Shown: positions 1-9,650 of the stretch, piece after piece | Numbering within the stretch: the first letter of the stretch is position 1 | Layout of the letters: the number at the start of each line of letters is the position of its first letter | Source of the DNA: Sinorhizobium fredii NGR234 | Lineage (GTDB): Bacteria; Pseudomonadota; Alphaproteobacteria; Rhizobiales; Rhizobiaceae | DNA: 64,000 nucleotides | Assembly: GCF_000018545.1 (NCBI RefSeq) | Contig: NC_012587.1 | Location: 620,001-684,000 of the forward strand | Reading direction: 5' to 3' | Program-made: the position numbers and the translations under genes | Notes under the pieces: generated by a model | Database searches by the model: none | Told to the model about the DNA's origin: nothing | The model's input: the letters and a program-made list of their open reading frames with translations, nothing else

Positions 1-867
1 CCGATGCAGCGCTCCGACTTCGTCGAGCTCTTTTCGATCATGCACGGCCTGCCGGTGACGATCCGCCTTCTCGATCCGCCACTGCACGAGTTCCTGCCGA
101 AGACCGACGAGGAAATCGCCGAGGTCGCCGGCGTCCTTTCGCTCGATCCCGCCCATCTGCGCCAGCGCGTCGATGCGCTGCACGAGTTCAATCCGATGCT
201 CGGCCATCGCGGCTGCCGCCTTGCCATCTCGCATCCGGAAATCGCCGAGATGCAGGCGCGCGCCATATTCGAGGCGGCCGTGGAAGCAGCGCGCGTGACC
301 GGCGCGCCGGTCGTTCCGGAGATCATGGTGCCGCTCGTCGGGCTGCGGGCCGAACTCGATTACGTCAAGGAGCGGATCGACGCCGTCGCCAAGGAAGTGA
401 TCGGCGAGGCCGGCATCGGCATCGACTACCTGGTCGGAACGATGATCGAGCTGCCGCGGGCGGCGCTGCGTGCCGACGTCATTGCGGAGGCCGCGGACTT
501 CTTCTCCTTCGGTACCAACGACCTGACCCAGACCACCTTCGGCATTTCGCGCGACGATGCGGCGCAGTTTCTTGCCACCTATCAGCAGAAGGGCATCATC
601 GAGCAGGATCCGTTCGTTTCGCTCGACTTCGACGGGGTGGGTGAACTGATCCAGTTGGCCGCCGAACGCGGTCGCCGCACCAAGAATGGCCTGAAACTCG
701 GCATTTGCGGTGAGCATGGCGGCGATCCCGCCTCGATCCGCTTTTGCGAGGAGGCCGGGCTCGATTACGTTTCCTGCTCGCCCTTCCGCGTACCGATCGC
801 CCGGCTGGCGGCTGCACAGGCGGCGATCAACGGCAACGGCAAGACGGAGGCGCTGGCCGCAAGTTGA
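1..867 (+). CDS. ppdK: Pyruvate, phosphate dikinase, C-terminal part (5' end outside window)
   Basis: This is the C-terminal PEP/pyruvate-binding TIM-barrel domain of pyruvate phosphate dikinase, the cytosolic enzyme that interconverts pyruvate + ATP + Pi and PEP + AMP + PPi. The reading frame is open from the first base, so the 5' part lies outside the window. Visible signatures are HRGCRLAISHPEI, the substrate-binding stretch FSFGTNDLTQTTFG and GICGEHGGDP, whose Cys is the catalytic acid of the family. The C-terminus after SPFRVPIARLAAAQAAI is normal. No gene follows on this strand for over 1 kb, so it is probably the last gene of its transcript. Confidence 0.95.
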   Translation, partial: PMQRSDFVELFSIMHGLPVTIRLLDPPLHEFLPKTDEEIAEVAGVLSLDPAHLRQRVDALHEFNPMLGHRGCRLAISHPEIAEMQARAIFEAAVEAARVTGAPVVPEIMVPLVGLRAELDYVKERIDAVAKEVIGEAGIGIDYLVGTMIELPRAALRADVIAEAADFFSFGTNDLTQTTFGISRDDAAQFLATYQQKGIIEQDPFVSLDFDGVGELIQLAAERGRRTKNGLKLGICGEHGGDPASIRFCEEAGLDYVSCSPFRVPIARLAAAQAAINGNGKTEALAAS

Positions 868-915
868 CCTCTGGCTGCGTCAATTTCGGCCCGTGACGGC
901 ACTCTATCCGCGTCA

Positions 916-1161
916 CTACCAGTAATACGGCCTGCGCATCAGGAAGTCGTTGTCGTAGCGAAAGGCCCGTGCCTCGGCGCGGCGGTCGAGCTCTATGCGC
1001 TGCAGGCAGGTAGCGAACGAATCGGTGCCGCGGCGGAAGCCATAGGAGGCGCAGGTCGTTTCGTCCCTCGCGCGCCGCTCCTGCGGCGTCACCGTCTGGC
1101 ACCCGGCAAGCACCAGACCTGCCGCGGCAAGAGTCAGCAGTCTCGTTGTCATCATGGTCAT
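916..1161 (-). CDS. Small putative lipoprotein (81 aa)
   Basis: A short hydrophobic signal segment ends in the lipobox LAGC at about residues 16-19, so the product should be lipid-modified and exported. The mature part is about 60 residues, basic, with two further Cys (ETTCASYGFRRG and FATCLQRIEL) that could form a disulfide, and it ends in a Tyr/Arg-rich tail. The start at 1161 is chosen because GGAGG lies 4 bases upstream; a second ATG at 1155 is equally well placed. Similar small lipoproteins of unknown role are common in rhizobia. Confidence 0.7.
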   Translation of the reverse strand: MTMMTTRLLTLAAAGLVLAGCQTVTPQERRARDETTCASYGFRRGTDSFATCLQRIELDRRAEARAFRYDNDFLMRRPYYW

Positions 1162-1309
1162 TCTGCCTCCTGATCGGCGCACGCATGCGGAACAGCGATC
1201 AGCGGCGCAAGCAGCAAGGGGACGCGTGATTGCGGATCCGCAGGCGCGATTCAACGGAAGCAAGAATACCACGCGCCCGATGCACCATGGCGATCAACTC
1301 GAGGTGACT

Positions 1310-1699
1310 TCAGATCCGCTCGAGCACCCCGACGAAGGCTTCGGCGAAGCTTGCGAGGCCGGCGGTGCGTTCGCTTGGCTGTTCGACGCGGATCGTGCTT
1401 CCATCCGCGTCGAGGCAGACGAACAGAATCGCGGGCGCCTGGCCGCCGGCCTGGCCATGGCGAAGGACGGCGATCGTGAGGCAATTATCGACGAGGCCCG
1501 AGGCCGGCAGGTCGAAAAGGAGCTCGCCGCCGATGTCGTCCGCCACAGTCCGCACGAATGCCGAAAAATCGTCCCGGTTACCGGAGAAGCGGTCAAGGGA
1601 GAGCTCGAGTTCGAGCAGCGCCATTGGAAGGGCGACGTCTCCGCCGGAGGGCGGCGGGGCAGGGACGGCGATCTCCGAGCGTGTCTCCGATGCAGTCAT
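1310..1699 (-). CDS. Hypothetical acidic protein (129 aa)
   Basis: A small protein without a motif I recognise. It has a Pro/Ala-rich N-terminus, then an alpha/beta-looking body containing DDFSAFVRTVADDIGG and a strand-rich middle (ILFVCLDADGSTIRVEQP). There is no signal peptide or membrane segment. The start is supported by GGAGAGAG directly upstream. Long frames exist on the opposite strand here, but this frame has the more natural amino-acid composition. Function unknown. Confidence 0.6.
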   Translation of the reverse strand: MTASETRSEIAVPAPPPSGGDVALPMALLELELSLDRFSGNRDDFSAFVRTVADDIGGELLFDLPASGLVDNCLTIAVLRHGQAGGQAPAILFVCLDADGSTIRVEQPSERTAGLASFAEAFVGVLERI

Positions 1700-1782
1700 G
1701 ATCTCTCTCCGTTGTCACGCCGCCTCACATGCGCCGTGGGTCTCTTCGGGCGCTCAAGCGGCGCTCTAGCACTTTGACTTGC

Positions 1783-1804
1783 TGCATGTTTTTGGAAACA
1801 TGCA
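1783..1804. repeat. Perfect 9-bp inverted repeat in the 1700-2024 intergenic region
   Basis: TGCATGTTT and AAACATGCA are separated by 4 bases. The repeat sits 84 bases upstream of the leftward gene starting at 1699 and 221 bases upstream of the rightward gene starting at 2025, so it could be an operator or a small hairpin. The rest of the 325-base gap shows nothing I can name. Confidence 0.5.
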
Positions 1805-2024
1805 AAGCCCCTGGGCGCTGGGTGCGCGGACAATTCCGCGCGCGGCCGAAAGGTTGAGTTGAAATAACTGGTTAACGAGAATGGCGAATTTGCGGCAGAA
1901 GTACAACTGCTGCGCTCATACTCTTTTCGGGCGAATTCAGGGCGTGCGGAAGCCGGTGGTTCCCACCGAAACGGCCATGGTCTAAGAAGGCGGTGTCTTT
2001 TGCCGCGGGGATTGATTCCGTTTT

Positions 2025-2933
2025 ATGATGGTCCGGTACGAGCGTCCCTATTCCCATGCCGCCCACTGGGCACGCAGGCTTGCCCGCATAGGCTTCGTGA
2101 TCTTCGCGCTGTCGCTTGCCGCGCACCGCTTCGGACCGCTGACGACGCCGCATTTCCTGGCGCTCGCCGGCTGCGCCGTTGCATTTGCCCTGCTGGCTGT
2201 CCTGCTTGCGACCGTCGGCCTTACGCGCCTCTGGAAGGTGGCGGCCATCGGCGGGACCGCTTCCGTCTCGGCCCTATTCTATGCGGCGCTTCCACTCGGC
2301 TTCTTCCTCCATGGGGCCGCGCAATATCTGGCGCGACCGGCGATCTATGATGTCAGCACCGATCCGGTGACGCCGCCGCCATGGATCAAGGCGCCGGTCG
2401 CCGAGGAGAGCTGGATCACGCGCCGGCCGATCGTGACGCCCGAGGACCGCGAAGCGCAGATCGCCGCCTATCCGGGGCTCACCGGACGGCGCTACGACGG
2501 CGCCCTGGACCGCGTGTTCCAGAGCGTTCGCAAGGTCGTTGAGGAAAGGCGGATCGCCACGACCGCGGAACTCGGCGTCGAGAACGCGCGCGCCGATCTC
2601 GAGGACCTTGCCGTGGGTCCCGGCGCGGGGGCGGATACGAACAGGGAACCGGAGGCCATTCCCGTTCCTGCCACGCGGCCGGCGCCCGATATCGAGGCTG
2701 GAATACCCGGGCGGGATGCCAGCGATATCGTTCTTCAGGGCGAATGGCGCACGCTGATCGCCGGCTTTCGCTTCGACGTGCTGATCCGGCTGCGCGAAGA
2801 GGCGGAGACCACCCTTGTCGACCTGCGCGTCGCCTCGCGATACGGCCAGCATGATCTCGGCATGGGCGCAAAATTCGCGGAAGAGTTCCTGCGCGCGCTC
2901 GATGCAGAGCTGCTGGGGATTGCCGGAGATTAG
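2025..2933 (+). CDS. DUF1499 family membrane protein (302 aa)
   Basis: The N-terminal third carries three hydrophobic segments (about residues 20-38, 44-66 and 73-95), followed by a soluble DUF1499 domain. The family signature is visible as WITRRPIVTP, the central YDGALDRVFQSVRKVVEER and the C-terminal VDLRVASRYGQHDLGMGAKFA. Between them lies a Pro/Ala/Glu-rich linker at about residues 195-235. The function of DUF1499 is unknown; members are membrane-associated and widespread in alphaproteobacteria. Two ATGs are adjacent at the start (2025 and 2028) and the ribosome-binding site is weak. Confidence 0.8.
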   Translation: MMVRYERPYSHAAHWARRLARIGFVIFALSLAAHRFGPLTTPHFLALAGCAVAFALLAVLLATVGLTRLWKVAAIGGTASVSALFYAALPLGFFLHGAAQYLARPAIYDVSTDPVTPPPWIKAPVAEESWITRRPIVTPEDREAQIAAYPGLTGRRYDGALDRVFQSVRKVVEERRIATTAELGVENARADLEDLAVGPGAGADTNREPEAIPVPATRPAPDIEAGIPGRDASDIVLQGEWRTLIAGFRFDVLIRLREEAETTLVDLRVASRYGQHDLGMGAKFAEEFLRALDAELLGIAGD

Positions 2934-2940
2934 AGCCCGC

Positions 2941-3852
2941 TCAGGTCACCAGCCGATATTCGCCGAGGAGCGACGGCGGGCCGTCGGTCTCGATGCGGCC
3001 TTGTTCGATCAGGTCCTCGATATGGGCGAGCACCGAAAGCGCCGCTGCGCCGTGCAGCCGCGGATCGGTCGAGGCGTAGATCACCTTCACCATATCAGGG
3101 ATATTCCGGTCCCCGGCGCGCAGCCGTTCCAGGACGGCGCGTTCGCGCATCTTGCGATGTGCCTTGAGCGCCCGCAGGAAGGCGGGAGGCTCGCTGACCG
3201 GACCGCCGTGGCCGGGCAGGTACAGCCGGTCGTCGCGTGAGAGCAGCTTGTCGAGCGAAGCCATGTAGTCGGCCATGGCACCGTCCGGCGGCGCGACGAT
3301 GCTCGTCGCCCACGCCATTACGTGATCGGCGGAGAAGAGAATGCCGGTGCCGTCGAGCCCGAAGGCCATGTGATTGGCGGTGTGCCCCGGCGTGGCGATC
3401 GCCGTCAGGCTCCACCCGTCGCCCTCGATCCGGGCGCCGTCGCGAAGGGCGACGTCGGGAACGAATTCCATGTCCGAGCTTTCGGCGAAGGGATTGGTCT
3501 CGCCGGCGTGCAACGGGCGAGCCGCCCGGTGCGGACCTTCGCCGACGACGACGGCTCCTGTCGCTTCCTTTAGCCGGCGGACGAGAGGCGAGTGGTCGCG
3601 ATGCGTATGGCTGACGGCGATGTGCGTCACCTCGCGCCCTGCAAGCGCCGCCATCAGCCCCTGAAAATGCGCCTCGTCCTCCGGCCCCGGGTCGATCACC
3701 GCGACGGAGTGGCGGCCGACGATGTAGCTGTTGGTGCCATGGAAGGTGAAGGGGCCAGGATTGTTGACGGTGATGCGCTCAACGCCCTCGGCCACCGTCA
3801 CCTTTTCTCCATGGGCGGGCTTGAAATCGAGGTCGAAGTCCGGTCCCTGCAT
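2941..3852 (-). CDS. MBL-fold metallo-hydrolase, LACTB2-like (303 aa)
   Basis: A metallo-beta-lactamase-fold hydrolase. The zinc-binding motif HTHRDH is at residues 82-87, further ligands are in ATPGHTANHMAFG and LFSADHVM, and the C-terminal PGHGGP is followed by a winged-helix-like tail (KAHRKMRERAVLERL). That two-part layout is the one of the LACTB2/beta-lactamase-like hydrolases, reported to act on RNA or small esters, so the substrate cannot be named. The start at 3852 has AAGGCGAG upstream and gives the family's usual length; an open frame further upstream is discarded as arginine-rich shadow. It lies 11 bases downstream of the cupin gene and is probably co-transcribed with it. Confidence 0.85.
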   Translation of the reverse strand: MQGPDFDLDFKPAHGEKVTVAEGVERITVNNPGPFTFHGTNSYIVGRHSVAVIDPGPEDEAHFQGLMAALAGREVTHIAVSHTHRDHSPLVRRLKEATGAVVVGEGPHRAARPLHAGETNPFAESSDMEFVPDVALRDGARIEGDGWSLTAIATPGHTANHMAFGLDGTGILFSADHVMAWATSIVAPPDGAMADYMASLDKLLSRDDRLYLPGHGGPVSEPPAFLRALKAHRKMRERAVLERLRAGDRNIPDMVKVIYASTDPRLHGAAALSVLAHIEDLIEQGRIETDGPPSLLGEYRLVT

Positions 3853-3863
3853 GCGTCTCGCCT

Positions 3864-4160
3864 TCACTTGTACTCGATCTCGACGAAGGACATCGGTTCG
3901 CTGCCCGCATTGACGACATTGTGGGCGACGCCCGCATCGCGCCGGTAGGCGGCGCCCTTTGCCACATCGATCCGGCGGCTGCCCTCTTCCTCTTCCACAA
4001 GGAACTGGCAATCCGTCATCGGCACGACGACATAACCAAGCCCGTGGACGTGATGCCCGGTGTCGGCGCCGGGTTCGAAATCCCAACGGATGATGCGCAC
4101 GACGGCATCATCGACGAGAACGGTCGGGACGGCAGGCGGGCGGGCGCGGAACTTGGTCAT
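3864..4160 (-). CDS. Small cupin-domain protein (98 aa)
   Basis: A single-domain cupin. Cupin motif 1 is recognisable as PGADTGHHVHGLGYVVVP and motif 2 as GVAHNVVNAGSEPMSFVEIE, supplying the usual His/Glu metal ligands. Members of this small family bind a metal and act as isomerases, dioxygenases or sensors, so no reaction is assigned. The start at 4160 is preferred over 4172 because GGAGAC lies at good distance. It is the first gene of a two-gene leftward unit with the MBL hydrolase. Confidence 0.8.
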   Translation of the reverse strand: MTKFRARPPAVPTVLVDDAVVRIIRWDFEPGADTGHHVHGLGYVVVPMTDCQFLVEEEEGSRRIDVAKGAAYRRDAGVAHNVVNAGSEPMSFVEIEYK

Positions 4161-4383
4161 CGAGGTCTCCATTTGCGGGCGACAATAGGCGAAAGCAGGA
4201 GGCAAGGAAACGGGCACAGCTATCGGCTATTCGACTTCGACCGCCTTCGCGCTGACCGGTGGCTGCGTGTGTAAGACTGCGTTCGACAAAATATGCGCTG
4301 AAAGCGAAGTTAAGCATTGTGAGCGTGCACGAGCTTTGGTAATCAGGCGCTCGATTTGGCGAGCGGATGCCTCGCCATTCCGT

Positions 4384-4458
4384 TGGGGCGTAGCCAAGCG
4401 GTAAGGCAGCGGTTTTTGGTACCGCCATCCCCTGGTTCGAATCCAGGCGCCCCAGCCA
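4384..4458 (+). tRNA. tRNA-Gln (UUG)
   Basis: A complete cloverleaf can be drawn. The acceptor stem pairs TGGGGCG with CGCCCCA, the anticodon stem pairs GCGGT with ACCGC around loop TTTTGGT (anticodon TTG at 4416-4418), and the T-loop is GGTTCGAATCC. The 3' CCA is encoded at 4456-4458. Confidence 0.97.
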
Positions 4459-4612
4459 TGTTCTCTTTCTTAAAAGATTCAATGGGTTGGAATTCCGCCG
4501 CGAAGCGGGCATTTCGCGTCTTGCGATCTCGGCGGCGAAGACAGGCTGCGGTTCCCCGAGGCGCGATTGATCTAGCCTGGAGGCCTGGCACCTCCATCGA
4601 GTGCGGGCGCTC

Positions 4613-5932
4613 TCAAAGCCAGCCGCCGGTGAAACCGGCCCGGCGCAGTCCGGTGACGATCGGCTGGCTGCGGCGCATGATGTTCCAGAGCAGGCCCGTC
4701 CTGAAGTTTTCGATCATCAGCACGACCGGTCCCTGGTCTATGCCGAAATGATAGGGGCTGACCCACCAACCCGCATCATTGCCTTCGACCGCATAGGTCT
4801 GGTTGAAGGATGGTTTGAAGCCGTAAAGATGCGTCATGCCCAGATTCATCTGTGCGAAGTTTCTGACGGTCGGAATGACGATCTCCGGGGCGAAAGGCAG
4901 TGATGCGACGACCACCCATGGCGAGACGGTTCCGTCGTCCGGTCCGAACGGCGCGCCGCGGGCGATATAGTCGAAGAACTCCCTCTCCACGCCGTCGAGC
5001 TGCTTCTTCGTCCATCCCGGTCCGTCGCAGGCGGTAAATCCCCAGCAGTGCTCGCCATAGCCGCGAAAGTTCATCGGATTGCGGATGGCATACTCCTGCT
5101 GGACGTAGGTCGCCTGGCGGCTATTCTGGAAGTAGTCGGTGTCGCGGTCTCGCATGAAGGCGTCGCGGATGCCGCGGAAATCGATCCACATATGCGAGAG
5201 CTGGTGGGTGAAGAGCGGTCCCGAGTAAAGCAGTTCGCGCCCGTAGATATTTCTCCACTCGTAGCTTTCGGTATAGGCGGCGTAGGCCTCGGGCGGCAAC
5301 GGATGGGTCGGCGACCCCAGCCCGAGGATGTAAAGCAGCAGGCCCTCGTCGTAGCCGCGCCAGCGATAGGGAATGAAGCCGCTTTCCGGTCGCCACCCGT
5401 GGGTCAGCGTCAGTCCGTGATCGCAGGCCCAGTTCCAATCCGCCCGTTCGTAGAGCGCGTTGGCAAGCATTCTGATCTTCGCCTCGTCGGCATCCTCGCC
5501 ATCGAAGTAGGCGGCTGCGGTCAATGCTCCGGCGAACAGGAAGGCCGAATCGATGGTGGACAGTTCGCACTCCCAGACCCGGCGGCCGGTTTCTATGTCG
5601 AGGAAATGGTAGAAGAACCCCTTGTACCCCGAGGCGTCGGGTTCCGGGCCTTGGGGACAACCCAGCAGGAATTCCAGCCGCTTTCGCGCGATCTTGGCGG
5701 CAAATTTCCGGATGATGACGCCGCGCTCGACGACGACCGGGATCGTTGCCAGCGCCATTCCGATCGCGGCGATACTCGCCGGAGCATTGGGCTCGGTCTT
5801 GTCGCGAACGAGGCCGTTGTCAGGATTGGTGCATTGCAGATAGTACAGGAGCGTCGTGAACTGCAGACGGCCGAGATCCTGTTCGGTCGGCATCCGATGC
5901 AGCTCCGGAGCAGTCGAGAGCGTCTGGGACAT
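4613..5932 (-). CDS. Glucoamylase-like glycoside hydrolase, GH144-type (439 aa)
   Basis: A soluble (alpha/alpha)6-barrel-type enzyme of the glycoamylase Pfam family, whose characterised bacterial members (GH144) are endo-beta-1,2-glucanases. Recognisable blocks are GFFYHFLDIETG, WECELSTIDSAFLFAGAL, the Trp/Tyr-rich GFIPYRWRGYDEGLLLYILG, LFTHQLSHMWIDFR and GEHCWGFTACDGP, all of which recur across the family. There is no obvious signal peptide, so a cytoplasmic role in turnover of beta-1,2-glucan (rhizobia make cyclic beta-1,2-glucans) is an inference. The gene stands alone, between tRNA-Gln and phosphoketolase. The ribosome-binding site is weak. Confidence 0.8.
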   Translation of the reverse strand: MSQTLSTAPELHRMPTEQDLGRLQFTTLLYYLQCTNPDNGLVRDKTEPNAPASIAAIGMALATIPVVVERGVIIRKFAAKIARKRLEFLLGCPQGPEPDASGYKGFFYHFLDIETGRRVWECELSTIDSAFLFAGALTAAAYFDGEDADEAKIRMLANALYERADWNWACDHGLTLTHGWRPESGFIPYRWRGYDEGLLLYILGLGSPTHPLPPEAYAAYTESYEWRNIYGRELLYSGPLFTHQLSHMWIDFRGIRDAFMRDRDTDYFQNSRQATYVQQEYAIRNPMNFRGYGEHCWGFTACDGPGWTKKQLDGVEREFFDYIARGAPFGPDDGTVSPWVVVASLPFAPEIVIPTVRNFAQMNLGMTHLYGFKPSFNQTYAVEGNDAGWWVSPYHFGIDQGPVVLMIENFRTGLLWNIMRRSQPIVTGLRRAGFTGGWL

Positions 5933-6107
5933 GGTCTAACCAAGGATTGCTCGAACGTCGGGGAAGCGACCGTCATCGGCAAGCGACACTTTCGCCTCGG
6001 TCAGCGGCCCGACGTACAGCACGGCGAAACGTATCCCGCGGCAAACCCGGGCGTTGTTGTCCGGCAAGTACGTCGGAACGCATGGTTCCTTTCAAGTCCG
6101 GTCCCGG

Positions 6108-8570
6108 TCAGACGTTGTCTCCCTCAGTAGAGGTTCTCGGGCGCGCGGGCGGGGTCGTGCTCTTCGCCCCCCATTTCCATCCGCTGATCTGAGGCATGTC
6201 GTCGCCGTATTGTTCGATGTGCTGGCGATGCTCGATCAATTTCGCCTGAATCGCCTGTTTGAAATAGGCGGCGCGCGCACCGAGCTGCGGCAGCCGATCG
6301 ATGACGTCGCCGACGAGATGGAAGCGGTCGAGCTCGTTCAGGACCACCATGTCGAACGGAGTCGTCGTCGTGCCTTCCTCCTTGTAGCCGCGCACATGGA
6401 GGTTTGCGTGGTTCGTCCTGCGATAAGTGAGCCGATGGATCAGCCACGGATAGCCGTGGAAGGCAAAGATGATCGGCTTGTCCCTCGTGAAGAAGCCGTC
6501 GAAGTCGCGGTCCGACAGCCCGTGCGGATGCTCTTCGGCGGGTTGCAGCTTCATCAGGTTGACGACATTGACGACCCGCACCTTCAACTCGGGCAGGTGT
6601 TCACGGAGCAGCTGCACCGCCGCAAGCGTCTCAAGGGTCGGGACGTCGCCGCAACAGGCCATGACGACATCGGGCTCGCTTCCCTGGTCGCTGCTCGCCC
6701 AATCCCAGATGCTGAGGCCCATGGCGCAATGCCTGATGGCCTCGCTCATCGTCAACCATTGTGGCGCAGGCTGTTTTCCGGCGACAACGACATTGACGTA
6801 GTTGCGGCTGCGCAGGCAATGGTCGGTCACGCAGAGGAGGGTGTTGGCGTCCGGCGGCAGGTAGACGCGGATCACGTCGGCCTTCTTGTTGACGACATGG
6901 TCGATGAAGCCGGGGTCCTGATGGCTGAAGCCGTTGTGGTCCTGTCGCCAGACATGGGAGCTCAGGAAATAGTTCAGGGAACCGATCGGCCGGCGCCACG
7001 GGATTTCGTTGCACACCTTGAGCCACTTGGCATGCTGGTTGAACATCGAGTCGATGATGTGGATGAAGGCTTCGTAGCAGGAGAAGAAGCCGTGGCGGCC
7101 GGTGAGCAGGTAGCCTTCCAGCCATCCCTGGCACTGGTGCTCGCTCAGCACTTCCATGACGCGGCCGTCCGGCGAGAGATGGTCGTCTTCCGGATAGATT
7201 TCCGCCATATAGCAGCGATCAGTTACCGCCAGCACGTCCTGCCAACGGTTGGAGTTGTTCTCGTCCGGACTGAATAGACGGAAATTCCTGCTCTCGAGGT
7301 TCGCCTTCATCACGTCGCGCAGGAACATGCCCATCATGCGGGCCGACTCCGCCACCGGCGCGCCGTGGCCGTTCACCTCCACGGCGTAATCCCTGAAATC
7401 CGGCATCTTCAGGTCACGCAGCAGCAGTCCGCCATTGGCGTGCGGGTTGTCGCTCATCCGGCGACGGCCCGACGGGGCAAGCGAGGCGATTTCGGATTTC
7501 AGTCGGCCGCTCTCGTCGAAAAGCTCCTCGGGCCGGTAGCTTTTCATCCATTGCTCGAGTATGCGGATGTGTTCCGGCCTGTCCATCTCGCCCATGGGCA
7601 CCTGATGCGACCGCCAGTAGTCCTCGCATTTCTTGCCGTCGATCTCCGGCGGGCAGGTCCAGCCCTTCGGCGTCCGAAAGACGATCATCGGCCATGCCGG
7701 GCGCTTGAGATTGCCGTTGGAGCGCGCATCGTCCCAGATCTGCCGGATCTCGGCGACGGCGGTGTCGAGCACGCCGGCAAGCGTCTGGTGGACGGCTTCG
7801 GGATCGCTTCCCTCGACGAAATAGGGCCTGTAGCCCATGCCCTCGAAAAACTTCCGCAACTCGTCTTCCGGGATGCGGGCGAGGAAGCAGGGGTTGGCGA
7901 TCTTGTAGCCGTTCAAGTGAAGGATCGGCAGGACGCAGCCGTCGCGGGCCGGATTGAGGAATTTGTTGCCCTGCCATCCCGTTGCAAGCGGGCCCGTTTC
8001 GGCTTCCCCGTCGCCGACGACGCAGGCGACGATCAGGTCGGGGTTGTCGAATGCCGCCCCATAGGCATGGCTGAGCGCGTATCCGAGTTCGCCACCCTCA
8101 TGAATGCTGCCGGGCGTCTCCGGCGCGACGTGGCTGGGTATGCCACCCGGGAAGCTGAACTGCTTGAACAGCCGCTGCATGCCCTCCGCATCCTGGCTGA
8201 TGTTCGGATAGAACTCGCTGTAGGTGCCTTCGAGGTAGGCGTGCCCCACCAGTGACGGCCCGCCATGGCCGGGGCCGATGATGTAGATCATCTCGAGGTC
8301 GTCGCGCCTGATAACCCGGTTCAGATGCACATAGAGCATATTCAGACCGGGCGACGTACCCCAGTGGCCGAGCAATCGCGGTTTTACATGCTCGCGCTTC
8401 AGCGGTTCTCTCAGGAGCGGGTTGTCGAGCAGGTAAATCTGGCCAACCGAGAGATAGTTGGAGGCCCGCCAGTAAGCATCCATCAGACGAAGATCGTCTG
8501 CTGACAGGGGTGTGGCCAGAATTTCGTTCGCTGCGGATTTCTTTCCCTTTGCCGTCTCAAGCGAAGTCAT
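6108..8570 (-). CDS. xfp: Xylulose-5-phosphate/fructose-6-phosphate phosphoketolase (820 aa)
   Basis: A thiamine-diphosphate enzyme splitting xylulose-5-P (often also fructose-6-P) with phosphate into acetyl-P and a shorter sugar phosphate. Family signatures are complete: [10 protein letters not shown] near residue 65, [30 protein letters not shown], the ThDP/Mg motif [20 protein letters not shown], and later [21 protein letters not shown] and [10 protein letters not shown]. The 820-residue length is normal. The start at 8570 has GGAGG 5 bases upstream; the open frame upstream of it is not coding. No acetate kinase or phosphotransacetylase gene is adjacent, so acetyl-P would be used elsewhere. 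Confidence 0.95.
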   Translation of the reverse strand: MTSLETAKGKKSAANEILATPLSADDLRLMDAYWRASNYLSVGQIYLLDNPLLREPLKREHVKPRLLGHWGTSPGLNMLYVHLNRVIRRDDLEMIYIIGPGHGGPSLVGHAYLEGTYSEFYPNISQDAEGMQRLFKQFSFPGGIPSHVAPETPGSIHEGGELGYALSHAYGAAFDNPDLIVACVVGDGEAETGPLATGWQGNKFLNPARDGCVLPILHLNGYKIANPCFLARIPEDELRKFFEGMGYRPYFVEGSDPEAVHQTLAGVLDTAVAEIRQIWDDARSNGNLKRPAWPMIVFRTPKGWTCPPEIDGKKCEDYWRSHQVPMGEMDRPEHIRILEQWMKSYRPEELFDESGRLKSEIASLAPSGRRRMSDNPHANGGLLLRDLKMPDFRDYAVEVNGHGAPVAESARMMGMFLRDVMKANLESRNFRLFSPDENNSNRWQDVLAVTDRCYMAEIYPEDDHLSPDGRVMEVLSEHQCQGWLEGYLLTGRHGFFSCYEAFIHIIDSMFNQHAKWLKVCNEIPWRRPIGSLNYFLSSHVWRQDHNGFSHQDPGFIDHVVNKKADVIRVYLPPDANTLLCVTDHCLRSRNYVNVVVAGKQPAPQWLTMSEAIRHCAMGLSIWDWASSDQGSEPDVVMACCGDVPTLETLAAVQLLREHLPELKVRVVNVVNLMKLQPAEEHPHGLSDRDFDGFFTRDKPIIFAFHGYPWLIHRLTYRRTNHANLHVRGYKEEGTTTTPFDMVVLNELDRFHLVGDVIDRLPQLGARAAYFKQAIQAKLIEHRQHIEQYGDDMPQISGWKWGAKSTTPPARPRTSTEGDNV

Positions 8571-8989
8571 CGAAGCCTCCTTACAAAGTCGGGACTCTGT
8601 CGCGGAAACGCTGCTGATCTTGCCGGTGTTGGGCCGGTCCTGCATCTGAAAATGCTGGGCATAAGACCGGTGCCCCAATTTCGCACAAAACCGGCCCGAC
8701 GCACAGAAAAAACGACTGAGTTGCAGAGCGGCCTGGTCGCTGTGCGACCGGACACCGCCGGGCGTTCCAGATATCGTTCGCCTAATCTGCGGAGGTGCGG
8801 GCAAGGGCACATAAAACGAGCCTGGGACGGGGCGCGTCGATGCGCCACTTTCACGACTTGAGTGGGAACACTCGCGTTGTCGGCGCGACCTGTAGAACCG
8901 TATCGGAAAGAACATGCAACCCTTGTCAACGCCGACTGCAACTGTCACGTTAAGTGGCTTGCTTCACACTTGCACGAGGGGGAGAGCAC
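8571..8989. other. Divergent intergenic region between xfp and the YegP gene
   Basis: About 420 bases separate the divergent starts. Only the ribosome-binding sites at both ends are clear. A weak -35-like TTGTCA stands at about 8928-8933 for the rightward gene. No RNA gene or repeat is evident. Confidence 0.4.
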
Positions 8990-9166
8990 ATGGCCCACAA
9001 ATTCGAGATCTTCAAGGACAAGGCTGGCGAATACCGTGTCCGCTTCAAATACAACAATGAAGTGATGTTTGCGTCTGAAGGCTATGCGGGCAAGGCGAGC
9101 GCTCAGAACGCCATAGAGTCGATCAAGAAAAATGGTCCCGATGCACCGGTCGAGGACAATACCTGA
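8990..9166 (+). CDS. YegP family (DUF1508) protein (58 aa)
   Basis: A single DUF1508 unit: FEIFKDKAGEYRVRFKYNN, then an exposed loop and GYAGKASAQNAIESIKKN. The fold is a small beta-beta-beta-alpha unit; the function of YegP proteins is not established. The start at 8990 is chosen because GAGGGGGAG lies just upstream and it gives the standard length. It is monocistronic and followed by a short hairpin. Confidence 0.9.
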   Translation: MAHKFEIFKDKAGEYRVRFKYNNEVMFASEGYAGKASAQNAIESIKKNGPDAPVEDNT

Positions 9167-9188
9167 AGCCGGCTCGGATCGAGAGGAT

Positions 9189-9212
9189 GCCCGCCGACTT
9201 TCATCAGCGGGC
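9189..9212 (+). terminator. Possible terminator hairpin after the YegP gene
   Basis: GCCCGC and GCGGGC are separated by 12 bases and followed by TTCTC. The stem is short and the tail is not a clean T-run, so this is only a plausible terminator between two convergent genes. Confidence 0.4.
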
Positions 9213-9236
9213 TTCTCAGATGAGGGCTGCGCCTCC

Positions 9237-9650
9237 TCACTCCGCCTTCGCGCCGCCTAGGAATTCTTCGCACCAGCTCGGGCCGGTCGGCCGCTTGCGG
9301 TCGCCGGCGATGCGGATCGAGCGGATGACGTAGTCGGACGAGACGGTCAATTGCACGGCGCAGCTCAAATACTCGGTGCGGGCGGCCGAGATGCGCTTGC
9401 CGCGCTTGCCGTCGGCGGTCTTCTCGTATTCGGCCGGGATCCTGCGGGTCTTGTAGCCGCCCTTCCAGCTGTAGACCGTGTCGCCGCCCGTTTCGACGTC
9501 GGAAAGCGGCGGGCCGAACTGGGCGAAGTAGGTGCCGGCCGGCTGGCCGAGCCAGCGCTTTTCGACCGCGTTTCTCGCCACACCGGTCGTCGTCGTGCAG
9601 CCGGCAAGCGCCAGCACAAGGCCGGCCGCCGTCATCATGCGGAAATTCAT
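9237..9650 (-). CDS. Putative lipoprotein (137 aa)
   Basis: The signal segment ends in the lipobox LAGC at about residues 15-18, followed by a Thr run and a compact domain. The block KRWLGQPAGTYFAQFGPPLS, then a TVYSWKGG strand, resembles the alternation seen in small BamE/SmpA-like outer-membrane lipoproteins, but I would not assign it to that family. Two Cys (LSCAVQ and SWCEEF) may form a disulfide in the periplasm. AAGGGAC precedes the start. It converges on the YegP gene. Confidence 0.75.
   Translation of the reverse strand: MNFRMMTAAGLVLALAGCTTTTGVARNAVEKRWLGQPAGTYFAQFGPPLSDVETGGDTVYSWKGGYKTRRIPAEYEKTADGKRGKRISAARTEYLSCAVQLTVSSDYVIRSIRIAGDRKRPTGPSWCEEFLGGAKAE

Noticed and set aside
1154..1777. 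Long rightward open frame (207 codons)
   Set aside because: It covers two leftward genes that have ribosome-binding sites and sensible composition; this frame is Arg/Gly-rich with no recognisable domain.
5048..7277. Long rightward open frames antisense to the glucoamylase-like and phosphoketolase genes
   Set aside because: They are shadows of high-GC coding regions; the antisense proteins are clear family members.
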